Origin: Gammaproteobacteria bacterium
Lineage (GTDB): Bacteria > Pseudomonadota > Gammaproteobacteria > S012-40
Reading direction: 5' to 3'
DNA length: 35,615 nt
Assembly: GCA_015487785.1 (NCBI GenBank)
Contig: WFPC01000024.1
Coordinates: 1 to 35,615 of the forward strand
In this document: positions 8,246-16,648 of the stretch, piece after piece
Numbering within the stretch: position 1 is the first letter of the stretch
How the letters are laid out: every line of letters begins with the position of its first letter
The notes under the pieces: model-generated
What the model was told of the DNA's origin: nothing
The model's input: only the letters and a program-made list of their open reading frames with translations
Database searches by the model: none
Translations under genes and position numbers: made by a program

Positions 8246-9604
8246 ATGCAGACCAGCGAACAGATCAAACAACAACTGCAACAATTCAACCAGCACCTGG
8301 CGGCCGGCCAGCTCGAACAGGCCCGGCGCATCCTCAATCAACTACATCCGGCGGAAATCGCCCACCTGCTGGAAACCCTGCCCCTGGAACAACGGGAAGT
8401 CGCCTGGGAACTGGTGGACCGCGAACTCGGCGGTGACGTACTCACCTATGTCAACGACGAGGTGCGCTCCCACCTGATCCAGGACATGGCGCCGGACGAA
8501 CTGGTCGCCGCCACCGAGGGCCTGGATACCGACGATCTCGCCGACCTGTTGCCGGACCTGCCCGAGCCAGTGATCGACGAGCTGTTCCGCTCCATGGACG
8601 AACAGAACCGTCAACGTCTGGAATCGGTGCTGCAATATCCGGAAGACACCGCCGGCGGCCTGATGAACGTGGACACCATCACCATCAGGCCCGATGTCAC
8701 CCTGGAGGTGGTGCAGCGCTACCTGCGCCTGCACGGCGAGCTGCCGGAAACCACCGACAAGCTGTTCGTGGTCAATCGCGAGGACCGTTTCCTGGGCACC
8801 CTGGCCCTCACCGACCTGGTCACCAAGGATCCGGAACTCACCGTGGCCGAAGTGCTCAACCGTGACACCAAGGCCATTCCGGTCACCGCCAGCACCCGCG
8901 AAGTAGCCCGCCTGTTCGAAAAACGCAACCTGATCTCGGCACCGGTGGTGGACGAGAACGAGCGTCTGCTGGGTCGCATCACCATCGACGACGTGGTGGA
9001 CGTCATTCGCGACGAGGCCGATCACTCCCTGATGAGCATGGCGGGCCTAGACGAGGAGGACGACATGTTCGCGCCGGTGGTGCGCTCCACCCAGCGCCGT
9101 GCCGTGTGGCTGGGCGTCAACCTGCTCACCGCCCTGCTGGCCTCCTGGGTCATCGGCCTGTTCGACACCACCATCGAAAAACTGGTGGCCCTGGCGGTGC
9201 TGATGCCCATCGTTGCCAGCATGGGAGGCATCGCCGGCAGCCAGACCCTGACCCTGGTCACCCGCGGCCTGGCCCTGGGCAAGGTGAGCGCCGCCAACGC
9301 CAGGATCCTGTTGCGCAAGGAACTGGCCGTGGGCGCGCTCAACGGCCTGTTGTGGGCCAGCGTCATCGGCATTCTGGCCGCGCTGTGGTTCGACGATCTG
9401 GGCCTGGGCGTGGTCATCGGCCTGGCGGTGATCGCCAACCTCCTGGTGGCTGCCCTGGCCGGCGCCAGCATTCCCCTGATTCTGCAGAAATTCGGCGCCG
9501 ACCCCGCGCTGGCGGGCAGCGTGGTGCTGACCACCATCACCGATGTGGTGGGTTTTTTCGCCTTCCTCGGCCTGGCCTCCCTTTTCCTGGTGCCCTCCGC
9601 ATGA
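8246..9604 (+). CDS. mgtE: Magnesium transporter MgtE
   Basis: Mg2+ channel/transporter. The order is the cytosolic helical N domain (residues about 1-130), two CBS domains (about 130-255) acting as Mg2+ sensor, a connecting helix, then five membrane segments from about residue 275, including the conserved PIVASMGGIAGSQTLTL pore stretch. Start taken at ATG 8246 (452 aa); a GTG immediately before it at 8243 is an alternative. The open frame reaches back to 8207, but that extension has no family similarity. Its stop overlaps the next gene as ATGA. It sits after the PTS genes as in related clusters. Confidence 0.95.
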   Translation: MQTSEQIKQQLQQFNQHLAAGQLEQARRILNQLHPAEIAHLLETLPLEQREVAWELVDRELGGDVLTYVNDEVRSHLIQDMAPDELVAATEGLDTDDLADLLPDLPEPVIDELFRSMDEQNRQRLESVLQYPEDTAGGLMNVDTITIRPDVTLEVVQRYLRLHGELPETTDKLFVVNREDRFLGTLALTDLVTKDPELTVAEVLNRDTKAIPVTASTREVARLFEKRNLISAPVVDENERLLGRITIDDVVDVIRDEADHSLMSMAGLDEEDDMFAPVVRSTQRRAVWLGVNLLTALLASWVIGLFDTTIEKLVALAVLMPIVASMGGIAGSQTLTLVTRGLALGKVSAANARILLRKELAVGALNGLLWASVIGILAALWFDDLGLGVVIGLAVIANLLVAALAGASIPLILQKFGADPALAGSVVLTTITDVVGFFAFLGLASLFLVPSA

Positions 9605-10239
9605 GAGTCCATGGCCTTGGCGCATTGTGGCTGCTCGTTGCGTGGAGCACGACCTGGGCCGGCGACAGGCTGGACATCGCCCGCTTCGAAAGCGGCGACC
9701 TCAGTGGCTGGGAAGAACAGGTCTTCAATGGCAAAACCCTGTACCGCTACGATGCCGCTCAACGGGCCCTGCGGGCCGACAGCCACGCCAGTGCCTCGGG
9801 ACTGGTGAAAAAAATCCGCGTCGACCTGCAACGGACGCCCTATCTCAACTGGCGCTGGCGCGTGCCCGCCAGCCTGCCGCCCTTGGATGAACGCAGCAAG
9901 GCCGGTGACGACTACGTTGCCCGCATCTACGTGGTGGCCTCCGGCGGTGTGTTGTTCTGGAAAACCCGGGCCCTGAACTATGTCTGGTCCAGCAGCCAGC
10001 CCGTGGGCAGCCTCTGGCCCAATGCCTATACCGGCCAGGTGCGCATGCTGGCGGTGCGCAGCGGCGCTGCCGACACCGGCCAATGGGTGCAGGAAAAACG
10101 CAATGTCCTCAAGGATTTGCAGTATGCCTTCGGGGCCGACATCCGATACATCGACGCCGTCGCCATCATGAGCGACAGCGACAATTCCGGCCTCTCGGCC
10201 CGTGCCTTCTACGGCGACATCTTCTTTTCCAGCCACTGA
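9601..10239 (+). CDS. DUF3047 exported protein
   Basis: Function unknown. 212 aa with a signal peptide (MRVHGLGALWLLVAW, cleavage after about TWA at residue 20), so probably periplasmic. The body matches what I know of DUF3047: a beta-sandwich-like domain with NWRWRVP, AGDDYVARIYVV, WPNAYTGQVRMLAV and AIMSDSDNSG segments. The last of these contains several Asp/Ser that could bind metal. Starts at ATG 9601 overlapping the mgtE stop by 4 bases, so it is translationally tied to a magnesium transporter, though no functional link is established. Confidence 0.85.
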   Translation: MRVHGLGALWLLVAWSTTWAGDRLDIARFESGDLSGWEEQVFNGKTLYRYDAAQRALRADSHASASGLVKKIRVDLQRTPYLNWRWRVPASLPPLDERSKAGDDYVARIYVVASGGVLFWKTRALNYVWSSSQPVGSLWPNAYTGQVRMLAVRSGAADTGQWVQEKRNVLKDLQYAFGADIRYIDAVAIMSDSDNSGLSARAFYGDIFFSSH

Positions 10240-10259
10240 CATCCGCTGCGGCGGCAAAC

Positions 10260-10275
10260 TGTGACCCCCTTCACA
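10260..10275 (+). promoter_or_regulatory. CRP-like palindrome
   Basis: TGTGA, six bases, TCACA: the exact half-sites and spacing of a CRP/Vfr/FNR-family operator. It lies 118 bases before the 126-aa exported protein. A larger inverted repeat, GTGACCC (10261-10267) with GGGTCAC, overlaps it. A second, imperfect copy (TGTGATCCGGTTGTCAC) begins near 10300. Whether a CRP-family regulator acts here cannot be judged from this window. Confidence 0.4.
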
Positions 10276-10392
10276 AATCCTTTTTTGGGTCACGGTATTT
10301 TGTGATCCGGTTGTCACTTCCCGCCCTAACAGCCCCCGTACCCCAGACGACAAAGAAGGCAACAACGATGCACGAGTTTGTGGTACGGAACG

Positions 10393-10773
10393 ATGTTAAA
10401 ACACCTATTCTCAATCAGCCTTCTGTTCGTCAGTCTCACCGCCCTGTCGCCCGCGGCCCAGGCCTGGACCGAGAAGGATTCCCTGTGGGAAGCCGCCTAT
10501 CTGGCCACCCATATCGCCGATTGGGGACAGACCCGCAGTATCGCCAACAGCTGCGCCAAGGGCGGCCAGTATTACGAAACCAACCCGATACTGGGCAAAT
10601 GCCCCTCGGTGCAGATGGTCAACACCTATTTCGTCTCCACTGCGTTGTTGCACGTGGGTGTGGCGCAGATGCTGCCCTCCAAGTACCGCCGCTGGTTCCA
10701 GACCGGCACCCTGGCGCTGCAACTCAATGTTATCAGCAGTAACAAGAATATCGGCCTGAAGATCAGTTTCTGA
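10393..10773 (+). CDS. Small exported protein of unknown function
   Basis: Not assigned to a named family. 126 aa from ATG 10393, with a clean signal peptide (residues 1-22, MLKHLFSISLLFVS, then SPAAQA cleavage). The mature part has the distinctive HIADWGQTRSIAN, YYETNPILGKCPS and NTYFVSTALLHVG segments and a final hydrophobic stretch. I recognise the pattern as a conserved hypothetical of proteobacteria, with no known role. An upstream in-frame TTG at 10378 is open but breaks the signal-peptide form. The signal sequence and clear terminator at 10813-10840 support a real gene of its own. Confidence 0.7.
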   Translation: MLKHLFSISLLFVSLTALSPAAQAWTEKDSLWEAAYLATHIADWGQTRSIANSCAKGGQYYETNPILGKCPSVQMVNTYFVSTALLHVGVAQMLPSKYRRWFQTGTLALQLNVISSNKNIGLKISF

Positions 10774-10788
10774 GTGTCTGGGAAAGAG

Positions 10789-10804
10789 CGGGCCGCAGCC
10801 CGCC
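10789..10804 (+). repeat. Small GC-rich hairpin after the exported protein
   Basis: Perfect 6-bp inverted repeat GCGGGC / GCCCGC with a 4-base loop, lying between the stop at 10773 and the terminator at 10813. It may stabilise the transcript end or assist termination. Confidence 0.45.
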
Positions 10805-10812
10805 GGACGGGG

Positions 10813-10840
10813 AAAGGGGAGTGATCACTCCCCTTTTTTT
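10813..10840 (+). terminator. Strong palindromic rho-independent terminator
   Basis: AAAGGGGAGTGA / TCACTCCCCTTT, a perfect 24-base palindrome (10813-10836), runs into seven T (10834-10840) on the plus strand. The rightward transcript ends here. The stop codon of the leftward 73-aa gene (10825-10827) lies in the centre of the palindrome, so the element may act for both converging transcripts, although the T run on the minus side is short. Confidence 0.85.
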
Positions 10841-11046
10841 GTGCCCAACCCCAGCTTGAGCAGCAACAAGCCCAGGGGCCCGCCATGCATGAACAGGTCG
10901 AAGATGTCGATGGGCCGGGTCAGCTCGCCCGCCGCCAGCATCTTGAGCTTCTGCCACAGGTGAGGCTCGGGGGAAAACGGCGCCAGGGCCAGCAACACGG
11001 CAATCACCGCCAGTGGCATGGTGGGCAATCTGTGCAACCATTTCAT
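10825..11046 (-). CDS. Small two-helix membrane protein
   Basis: 73 aa with two hydrophobic segments (about residues 9-24 and 54-66) flanking a loop with EPHLWQKLKMLAAG and TRPIDIFD. Similar small proteins are common in proteobacteria and are sometimes labelled RND transporter, but the sequence has nothing of an RND pump, so the function is unknown. The ATG at 11046 has a strong GGAGGA ribosome binding site at 11054-11059. The open frame extends to 11133 without support. It is divergent from the DUF3330 gene. Confidence 0.8.
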   Translation of the reverse strand: MKWLHRLPTMPLAVIAVLLALAPFSPEPHLWQKLKMLAAGELTRPIDIFDLFMHGGPLGLLLLKLGLGTKKGE

Positions 11047-11121
11047 GAACTTGTCCTCCCGTGAAACATCAAACCGGCACGCAGGTCCAATGGGTATGTG
11101 GCAAACAAAAGGAGTATCGCC

Positions 11122-11352
11122 ATGTCCAAGCACACGCTACCCGGGGATATCGCACCCACGATGCTGGACTGCGAGGTCTGTCTGCAGGAAATCCCCTCCT
11201 CGGTGGCCGATCATGCCGAGGCCGACGACTACGTGGCCAACCTCTGCGGCCTGAGTTGTTACCAGCAATGGCGACAACGATCCGAGAAACAAAACGCCTG
11301 CAAGACACCTCGCACAGACTCACTGGTGCCGACGCCACAGCCCCACCAATAA
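11122..11352 (+). CDS. DUF3330-type small zinc-binding protein
   Basis: 76 aa. Shows LDCEVCLQEIPSSVADHAEADDYVANLCGLSCYQQW: a CxxC pair followed by a second CxxxC, very probably a zinc site, which matches DUF3330. That family is best known from mercury-resistance regions, but no mer gene is seen here. An AGGAG ribosome binding site at 11109-11113 fixes the ATG at 11122. Its 3' end overlaps the convergent lnt gene tail by 33 bases. Confidence 0.85.
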   Translation: MSKHTLPGDIAPTMLDCEVCLQEIPSSVADHAEADDYVANLCGLSCYQQWRQRSEKQNACKTPRTDSLVPTPQPHQ

Positions 11353-12819
11353 CACGATGGTCACCAGCACCATCAGCGGCAGGTTGGTGAATACCGCATA
11401 GGGCGTGAGCCCTTCCAGCGGTTGCACCTCGCCGTTCAACACATGGGTCTCGAACTGGGGTGAGCGTGCACGAATACGCCCCTTCTCATCGATGATGGCC
11501 GACACCCCCGTATTGGTGGCACGCACCAGATAACGAGCGCTCTCCATGGCCCGCATGCGGGCGATCTGCAAGTGTTGCCAGGGTGCCATGGAATCGCCGA
11601 ACCAGGCATCGTTGCTGGCATTGATCAAGAAGGTGGCCTCCGGCAGGGCTTGCACCACTTCCTCGCCGAAGGCATCCTCGTAACAAATGGAAATACCTGC
11701 CTTCTGCCCGGCCAACTGCAATACCGGTGGCGTATCGTCATTGCCCGGGCTGAAATCGGCCATGGGAATCTGGAAAAAGTCGATGAAACCACCCAGGACG
11801 TCGGCCAGAGGCAGGTATTCACCGAAAGGCACCAGGTGGCGTTTCTCGTAGGAACCCTCCATGCCCCCCATGGCCACCATGCTGTTGTAATACTGCTTGC
11901 TGCGCTGGTCGTACACCGGCAGGCCCAGCAGCAATTCCGAACCATTCATGCGCGCCTCTTCGGCAACCGCCTGGAGGAAGGACTTGACCTGGTGATAGAA
12001 GGCGGGAATGGCGGTTTCCGGCCACACGACCAGGTCCGAGCCCCAGTTTTCGCGGCTGAGGTTGGCATACAGGTCCAGAGTGGGAATACGCTGTTCCGGC
12101 AACCACTTGCGATCCTGGGCGATATTGCCCTGAACCAGGCTGACACGCAGGGGCTTGCCGGCAGGCGCAGACCAATCCAGCGCTGACAGTCCCACCGGCA
12201 CCAGCCACAGCACGGCCAGGCCCAGCAAGGCATGTATCCTGCGCCGCCGTTCCAGCCAGGCATACAACAGCAGGCTCACACTCAGCACCACCGCCAGGGA
12301 AATACCGTACACCCCCAGCAACGGCGCATAGCCTCGCAGGGGCCAGTCGCTCTGGCTGTAGCCCAGGCTGAGCCAGGGAAAACCAGTGAACACATAGCCA
12401 CGCAGCAACTCCACACCCAGCCACAGCACCGGCACCAGCAACAGAAGCTGAAATGCCAACCCGCCACTGCGGGCAAACCAACGCCGCCACAACCAGCCAC
12501 ACAGGGCGGGGAACAAAGCCAGGAACATGACAAACAAGGCGGTCAGCGCGATGGACAGGGCCTCGCTCATGCCACCGAAGCGGTTCATGCTTACATGCAC
12601 CCACGACACCCCAAAACCAAACATGCCCAGGCCAAACAGCCAGCCACGCCAGAAGGCCCGCCCCGGCGAGGCCTGCAACCAACTCAGCAACAGGCCCCAC
12701 AGGGCGACGAAAACCAGCGCCACCACCTGGTAGGGAGCGAAGGCCCAGGGAAGCAGAATACCGGCGAGCAGCGCCAGCAGGTCACCGCGCCAGGCGCGCG
12801 TCAGCGATTGCATGTTCAC
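11320..12819 (-). CDS. lnt: Apolipoprotein N-acyltransferase Lnt
   Basis: Adds the third acyl chain to the N-terminal Cys of lipoproteins in the inner membrane. The N-terminal half has about six to eight membrane segments. The C-terminal periplasmic CN-hydrolase domain carries the catalytic triad: Glu in VVWPETAIPAF, Lys in EKRHLVPFGEYLP and Cys in ISICYEDAFGE. 499 aa is standard. GTG at 12819 overlaps the corC stop (GTGA); an ATG at 12813, just two codons in, is equally possible. It is last in the minus-strand operon miaB-phoH-ybeY-corC-lnt. Confidence 0.96.
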   Translation of the reverse strand: MNMQSLTRAWRGDLLALLAGILLPWAFAPYQVVALVFVALWGLLLSWLQASPGRAFWRGWLFGLGMFGFGVSWVHVSMNRFGGMSEALSIALTALFVMFLALFPALCGWLWRRWFARSGGLAFQLLLLVPVLWLGVELLRGYVFTGFPWLSLGYSQSDWPLRGYAPLLGVYGISLAVVLSVSLLLYAWLERRRRIHALLGLAVLWLVPVGLSALDWSAPAGKPLRVSLVQGNIAQDRKWLPEQRIPTLDLYANLSRENWGSDLVVWPETAIPAFYHQVKSFLQAVAEEARMNGSELLLGLPVYDQRSKQYYNSMVAMGGMEGSYEKRHLVPFGEYLPLADVLGGFIDFFQIPMADFSPGNDDTPPVLQLAGQKAGISICYEDAFGEEVVQALPEATFLINASNDAWFGDSMAPWQHLQIARMRAMESARYLVRATNTGVSAIIDEKGRIRARSPQFETHVLNGEVQPLEGLTPYAVFTNLPLMVLVTIVLLVGLWRRHQ

Positions 12820-13709
12820 GAGGCTTCGCTTTGCTGCGCATCGGTGCCCGCCTCTTCCACCAGGGACAGGCGCAACAGATAGAGCCGGCGCTTGTCGGCC
12901 CGCACCACCTCGAACTCGAACGGCCCGATGCGCACCCGTTCGCCCCGCTGGGGCAAGCGCCCGAAGGCATGCAACACCACTCCGCCGACGGTGTCGAATT
13001 CCTCGTCGCTGAAATCGGCGTGGAAATACTTGTTGAATTCCTCCACCGGTGTCAGGGCCTTGACCGAATACTGGCTGTCGCTGTATTTCATGATGTAGAT
13101 GTCGTCGTCCACATCGTATTCGTCCTCGATCTCGCCCACGATCTGTTCCAGCACGTCTTCGATGGTCACCAGTCCGGCCACGCCACCGTATTCATCCACC
13201 ACGATGGCCATGTGATTACGATTGGAACGGAATTCCTTGAGCAGTACGTTGAGGCGCTTGCTCTCGGGAATGAAGGATGGTGGCCGCATCACGTCGCGGA
13301 TATCGAAGACGGCCTTGTCACCCTGGGCAAAATAGTGCAACAGATCCTTGGCCAGCAGGATGCCCACCACTTCGTCGCGATTGTCACCGATGACAGGGAA
13401 ACGGGAATGACCGGACTCGAGAATGGTAGGCAGAAACTGCTCCGGCGGCTTGTCGCGTTCCACCACCACCATTTGGGAGCGGGGAATCATGATGTCGCGT
13501 ACCTGCATTTCGGAAACCTGGATGACCCCTTCGATCATGGCCAGGGAATCGGCCTCCAGCAGGTTACGCTGCTCGGCCTGTCGCAGGATCTCGATCAGTT
13601 GTTGCCGGTCCCTGGGTTCGCCCCCGTTGAACACCTGGCTGAGGCGCTCAAACCACGACAAACCCTCGGAACCGTTGCTACTTCGTCCTTCTTTCATGTG
13701 CTGTGTCAC
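12816..13709 (-). CDS. corC: CorC/YbeX, CBS-domain protein of the HlyC/CorC family
   Basis: Cytoplasmic protein of the CorC/HlyC family linked to magnesium and cobalt efflux and ribosome health. Two CBS domains occupy about residues 68-190 (RDIMIPRSQMVVV, DVMRPPSFIPES, VVDEYGGVAGLVTIEDVLEQIVGEIEDE). The C-terminal CorC_HlyC transporter-associated domain follows (from about residue 205). There is no DUF21 membrane part, as expected for the YbeX type. 297 aa. GTG at 13709 overlaps the ybeY stop; an ATG at 13697 is an alternative. Confidence 0.94.
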   Translation of the reverse strand: MTQHMKEGRSSNGSEGLSWFERLSQVFNGGEPRDRQQLIEILRQAEQRNLLEADSLAMIEGVIQVSEMQVRDIMIPRSQMVVVERDKPPEQFLPTILESGHSRFPVIGDNRDEVVGILLAKDLLHYFAQGDKAVFDIRDVMRPPSFIPESKRLNVLLKEFRSNRNHMAIVVDEYGGVAGLVTIEDVLEQIVGEIEDEYDVDDDIYIMKYSDSQYSVKALTPVEEFNKYFHADFSDEEFDTVGGVVLHAFGRLPQRGERVRIGPFEFEVVRADKRRLYLLRLSLVEEAGTDAQQSEAS

Positions 13710-14152
13710 TCATAGGGGTCGGGGAAACCCAGGCTGGCCAGGAGTTCACGCTCCAGGCCTTCCATTCGTTGTGCCTCCTGTTCTTCCATATGATCATAGC
13801 CGAGCAGGTGCAAGGCACCGTGCACCACCATGTGGGCCCAGTGAGCCTGCACCGACTTGCCCTGGGCGCGCGCCTCCTCAACCACTACCTCGGCGCAGAT
13901 CACGATGTCGCCCAACAGGGCAAGACCCAGCTCGGCGGGCAACTGCGAAGGGAATGACAAGACATTGGTGGGCTTGTCCCTCTGGCGGTATTCCCGGTTG
14001 AGACGGGTGATCTCCTCGCGGTCGGTGATCCGCACCACCACTTCGGCCCGTTCGCGCCTGCCCTGCAACACCGCGCCCAGCCAGCGGCGAATGGCCCTCG
14101 CATCCGGCAGGCCGGTGGCCTCCACGGCGTACTGCACTTCGATATCCCACAT
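13706..14152 (-). CDS. ybeY: Endoribonuclease YbeY
   Basis: Zinc-dependent single-strand endoribonuclease for 16S rRNA 3'-end maturation and 70S quality control. The H-x3-H-x5-H zinc motif is intact as HGALHLLGYDH, with His 111, 115 and 121. The upstream RDKPTNVLSFP segment is typical. 148 aa. The ATG at 14152 overlaps the phoH-like stop by one base. Its position between phoH-like (ybeZ) and corC (ybeX) is the conserved gammaproteobacterial order. Confidence 0.96.
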   Translation of the reverse strand: MWDIEVQYAVEATGLPDARAIRRWLGAVLQGRRERAEVVVRITDREEITRLNREYRQRDKPTNVLSFPSQLPAELGLALLGDIVICAEVVVEEARAQGKSVQAHWAHMVVHGALHLLGYDHMEEQEAQRMEGLERELLASLGFPDPYE

Positions 14153-15117
14153 CAGCCGGCCGGCTTCTCGTGCTGCTCGTAGGCCTCCACCACCCGCTGC
14201 ACCAAGGGATGTCGCACCACGTCGCGCTTGTCGAAGAAGGTGAAGCTGATGCCGTCCACATCATGCAACACCTTAGTCACGTGCATCAAGCCCGAGTGCT
14301 TGTGACCGGGCAGGTCGGTCTGGGTCACGTCACCGGTGACCACCAGCCTGGAACCAAAGCCGATGCGGGTGAGAAACATCTTCATCTGTTCCACCGTGGT
14401 GTTCTGAGCCTCGTCGAGGATCACGAAGGCCTCGTTGAGAGTGCGCCCGCGCATGAAGGCCAGGGGCGCCACCTCGATCACATGACGCTCGATGAGCTTG
14501 CCCACGGTGTCGAAACCCAGCATTTCATAGAGCGCATCGTAGAGCGGGCGCAGATAGGGGTCGATCTTCTGCGCCATGTCGCCGGGCAGAAAACCCAACC
14601 GTTCACCGGCTTCCACCGCCGGGCGGGCCAGGATCAGGCGCCGCACCCGGTCCTGCTCCAGGGCCTGCACCGCCGCCGCCACCGCCAGATAGGTCTTGCC
14701 GGTACCGGCCGGACCGATGCCGAAGTTGATATCGTGCTCGCCGATGCGCCGCAGATAACATGCCTGGTTGGGGCCGCGAACCTTGATGGTCTTCTGACGC
14801 AGCACCAGCTCGACGCCCGCTTCCTGTTCTTCCTGGTCGTTCACCATGGCCTCCAACCCCGATTGTTGCAGATAGCTCTGCACCTGCTGCGGCGTCAGGG
14901 GCTCGCCGGCGGTCTCCCGGTACAAGCGCTGCAGCAGCGCCCGCGCCATGCGAACCGCGCGGGTCTCACCCAACACACGAAAGACGTTGCCCCGATGATG
15001 GATCTCCACCGCCAATTGTTGCTCGATCTGGCGCAAATGGGCGCCGAACTGGCCGCACAGATTGGCCAGGCGCCGATTGTCCAGTGGTTCCAGCACGAAT
15101 TCACGAGACGCTTTCAA
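14152..15117 (-). CDS. ybeZ: PhoH-like ATPase YbeZ
   Basis: A P-loop ATPase/helicase-like protein working with YbeY in rRNA processing. Walker A GPAGTGKT lies at residues 135-142 and Walker B ILDEAQNTT around 233-241. A KH-like region precedes the ATPase. 321 aa. The start is not an ATG: the best codon is TTG at 15117, 16 bases after the miaB stop. A GGA at 15127-15129 is the only ribosome-binding hint. The frame stays open upstream into miaB, so the start is uncertain by some codons. Confidence 0.94.
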   Translation of the reverse strand: MKASREFVLEPLDNRRLANLCGQFGAHLRQIEQQLAVEIHHRGNVFRVLGETRAVRMARALLQRLYRETAGEPLTPQQVQSYLQQSGLEAMVNDQEEQEAGVELVLRQKTIKVRGPNQACYLRRIGEHDINFGIGPAGTGKTYLAVAAAVQALEQDRVRRLILARPAVEAGERLGFLPGDMAQKIDPYLRPLYDALYEMLGFDTVGKLIERHVIEVAPLAFMRGRTLNEAFVILDEAQNTTVEQMKMFLTRIGFGSRLVVTGDVTQTDLPGHKHSGLMHVTKVLHDVDGISFTFFDKRDVVRHPLVQRVVEAYEQHEKPAG

Positions 15118-15133
15118 GATCGTCGGTCCGCTA

Positions 15134-16492
15134 TCAGGCGCTCAACTGCCGTTGCCCGGCATCCTCGCCGGCAACGAATTCACCACGCAGGGAATTGGGC
15201 AGGGCCTCGGTGATGCGCACGTCCACGAACTTGCCGATCCAGCGTTCATCAGCGCTGAAATTGACCACCCGGTTGTTCTCCGTGCGCCCGGACACTTGAG
15301 CCGGATCCTTGCGCGAGGGACCCTCCACCAGCACCCGTTGCACTGTACCCACCATGCGCCGGCTGATGGCCTGGGCCTGCTGGTTGATACGCGCCTGCAG
15401 CAGGCTCAAACGTTGTTTCTTGATCTCCAGCGGCAGATCGTCGGCCAGTTCAGCGGCCAGGGTGCCCGGGCGCGGGCTGTAGACGAAGCTAAAGGAATGA
15501 TCGAACCCAACCTCGGCGATGAGATTCATGGTGGCCTCGAAGTCGGCCTCGGTCTCACCGGGAAAGCCGACGATGAAATCCGACGACAGGCTCAGATCCG
15601 GCCTCGCCTGGCGCAGACGCCGGATCTTGGATTTGTACTCCAGCACCGTGTGACCGCGTTTCATCGCCGCCAGGATACGGTCGGAACCGCTTTGCACCGG
15701 CAGATGCAGATGACTCACCAGCTCCGGCACCTCGGCAAAGGCCTGGATGATGCTGTCGCTCATTTCCACCGGATGCGAGGTGGTGAAGCGAATGCGGTCT
15801 ATGCCCTCGATGGCGGCCACGTAATGGATCAACAGCCCCAGATCGGCCAGCTCACCATCGGCCATCACGCCGCGATAGGCATTCACGTTCTGCCCCAGCA
15901 GGTTGACCTCGCGTACTCCCTGCTCGGCCAGCTGGGCCACCTCGGCCAACACGTCGTCGAAGGGACGGCTGACTTCCTCGCCACGGGTATAGGGCACCAC
16001 GCAGAAAGTGCAATACTTGCTGCAACCTTCCATGATAGAAACAAAGGCCGTAGGTCCCTCGGCGCGTGGCTCGGGCAGGCGGTCGAACTTCTCGATCTCG
16101 GGAAACGACACATCCACCACGGGCTGCCCCTGGCTCACCACCGTATCCAGCATTTCCGGCAAACGGTGTAGGGTCTGTGGCCCGAACACCAGGTCCACGA
16201 AGGGCGCGCGCTGGCGCAGAGCCTCTCCCTCCTGGCTGGCCACGCAACCGCCCACGCCGATGACCACATCGGGCCGGGCCTGCTTGAGTTCGCGCCAACG
16301 GCCCAGTTGGGAAAACACCTTTTCCTGGGCCTTCTCGCGGATGGAACAGGTGTTGAGCAACAGCACGTCGGCCTCCTCGGCCGCGCCCACCCGCTTCATG
16401 CCATGGCTGGCACGCAGCAGGTCCGCCATCTTGTCCGAATCGTACTCGTTCATCTGGCAGCCGTTGGTCTGAATGAAAAACTTCCTGGGCAT
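15134..16492 (-). CDS. miaB: tRNA-2-methylthio-N6-isopentenyladenosine synthase MiaB
   Basis: Radical-SAM methylthiotransferase acting on i6A37 of tRNAs. N-terminal UPF0004 domain cysteines C12, C49 and C83 bind the auxiliary cluster. The radical-SAM cluster motif CxxxCxxC is C157, C161 and C164 in [21 protein letters not shown] domain closes the C-terminus (about 385-445). ATG 16492 gives 452 aa with the family opening [15 protein letters not shown]. The frame continues upstream to 17149, but that part is the shadow of the RRM gene. It heads the five-gene minus-strand operon. A TAAAAT box (16529-16524 on the minus strand) is a possible -10. Confidence 0.97.
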   Translation of the reverse strand: MPRKFFIQTNGCQMNEYDSDKMADLLRASHGMKRVGAAEEADVLLLNTCSIREKAQEKVFSQLGRWRELKQARPDVVIGVGGCVASQEGEALRQRAPFVDLVFGPQTLHRLPEMLDTVVSQGQPVVDVSFPEIEKFDRLPEPRAEGPTAFVSIMEGCSKYCTFCVVPYTRGEEVSRPFDDVLAEVAQLAEQGVREVNLLGQNVNAYRGVMADGELADLGLLIHYVAAIEGIDRIRFTTSHPVEMSDSIIQAFAEVPELVSHLHLPVQSGSDRILAAMKRGHTVLEYKSKIRRLRQARPDLSLSSDFIVGFPGETEADFEATMNLIAEVGFDHSFSFVYSPRPGTLAAELADDLPLEIKKQRLSLLQARINQQAQAISRRMVGTVQRVLVEGPSRKDPAQVSGRTENNRVVNFSADERWIGKFVDVRITEALPNSLRGEFVAGEDAGQRQLSA

Positions 16493-16607
16493 AGACACCG
16501 GTTCCCAAACTGGAAAAGGGCGGATTTTAGCACAAAGCGACTGCCCGGCGAAAAAATGACAGTCACACGCAAGCCTGGCAGTTACTGCACGGAAACACAA
16601 TTGCAGG

Positions 16608-16613
16608 TATAAT
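16608..16613 (+). promoter_or_regulatory. Promoter -10 box for the RRM gene
   Basis: A perfect TATAAT; the -35 region is poor. It is followed 7 bases later by a 14-base perfect inverted repeat, GCTTGC-AC-GCAAGC (16620-16633), lying at the expected transcription start and first bases of the mRNA. The repeat could be an operator or a 5' hairpin. Confidence 0.55.
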
Positions 16614-16619
16614 TCAAAT

Positions 16620-16633
16620 GCTTGCACGCAAGC
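16620..16633 (+). promoter_or_regulatory. Inverted repeat at the transcription start of the RRM gene
   Basis: GCTTGC, two bases, GCAAGC, placed right after the TATAAT. A similar half-site, CGCAAGCC, occurs at about 16568-16575 between the divergent promoters. Its function is inferred only from position. Confidence 0.4.
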
Positions 16634-16648
16634 ACCCTTGACACCAGC

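Noticed and set aside
10825-11046. RND transporter label for the 73-aa membrane protein
   Set aside because: Far too short and without any RND domain; the label is a database habit for this small family.
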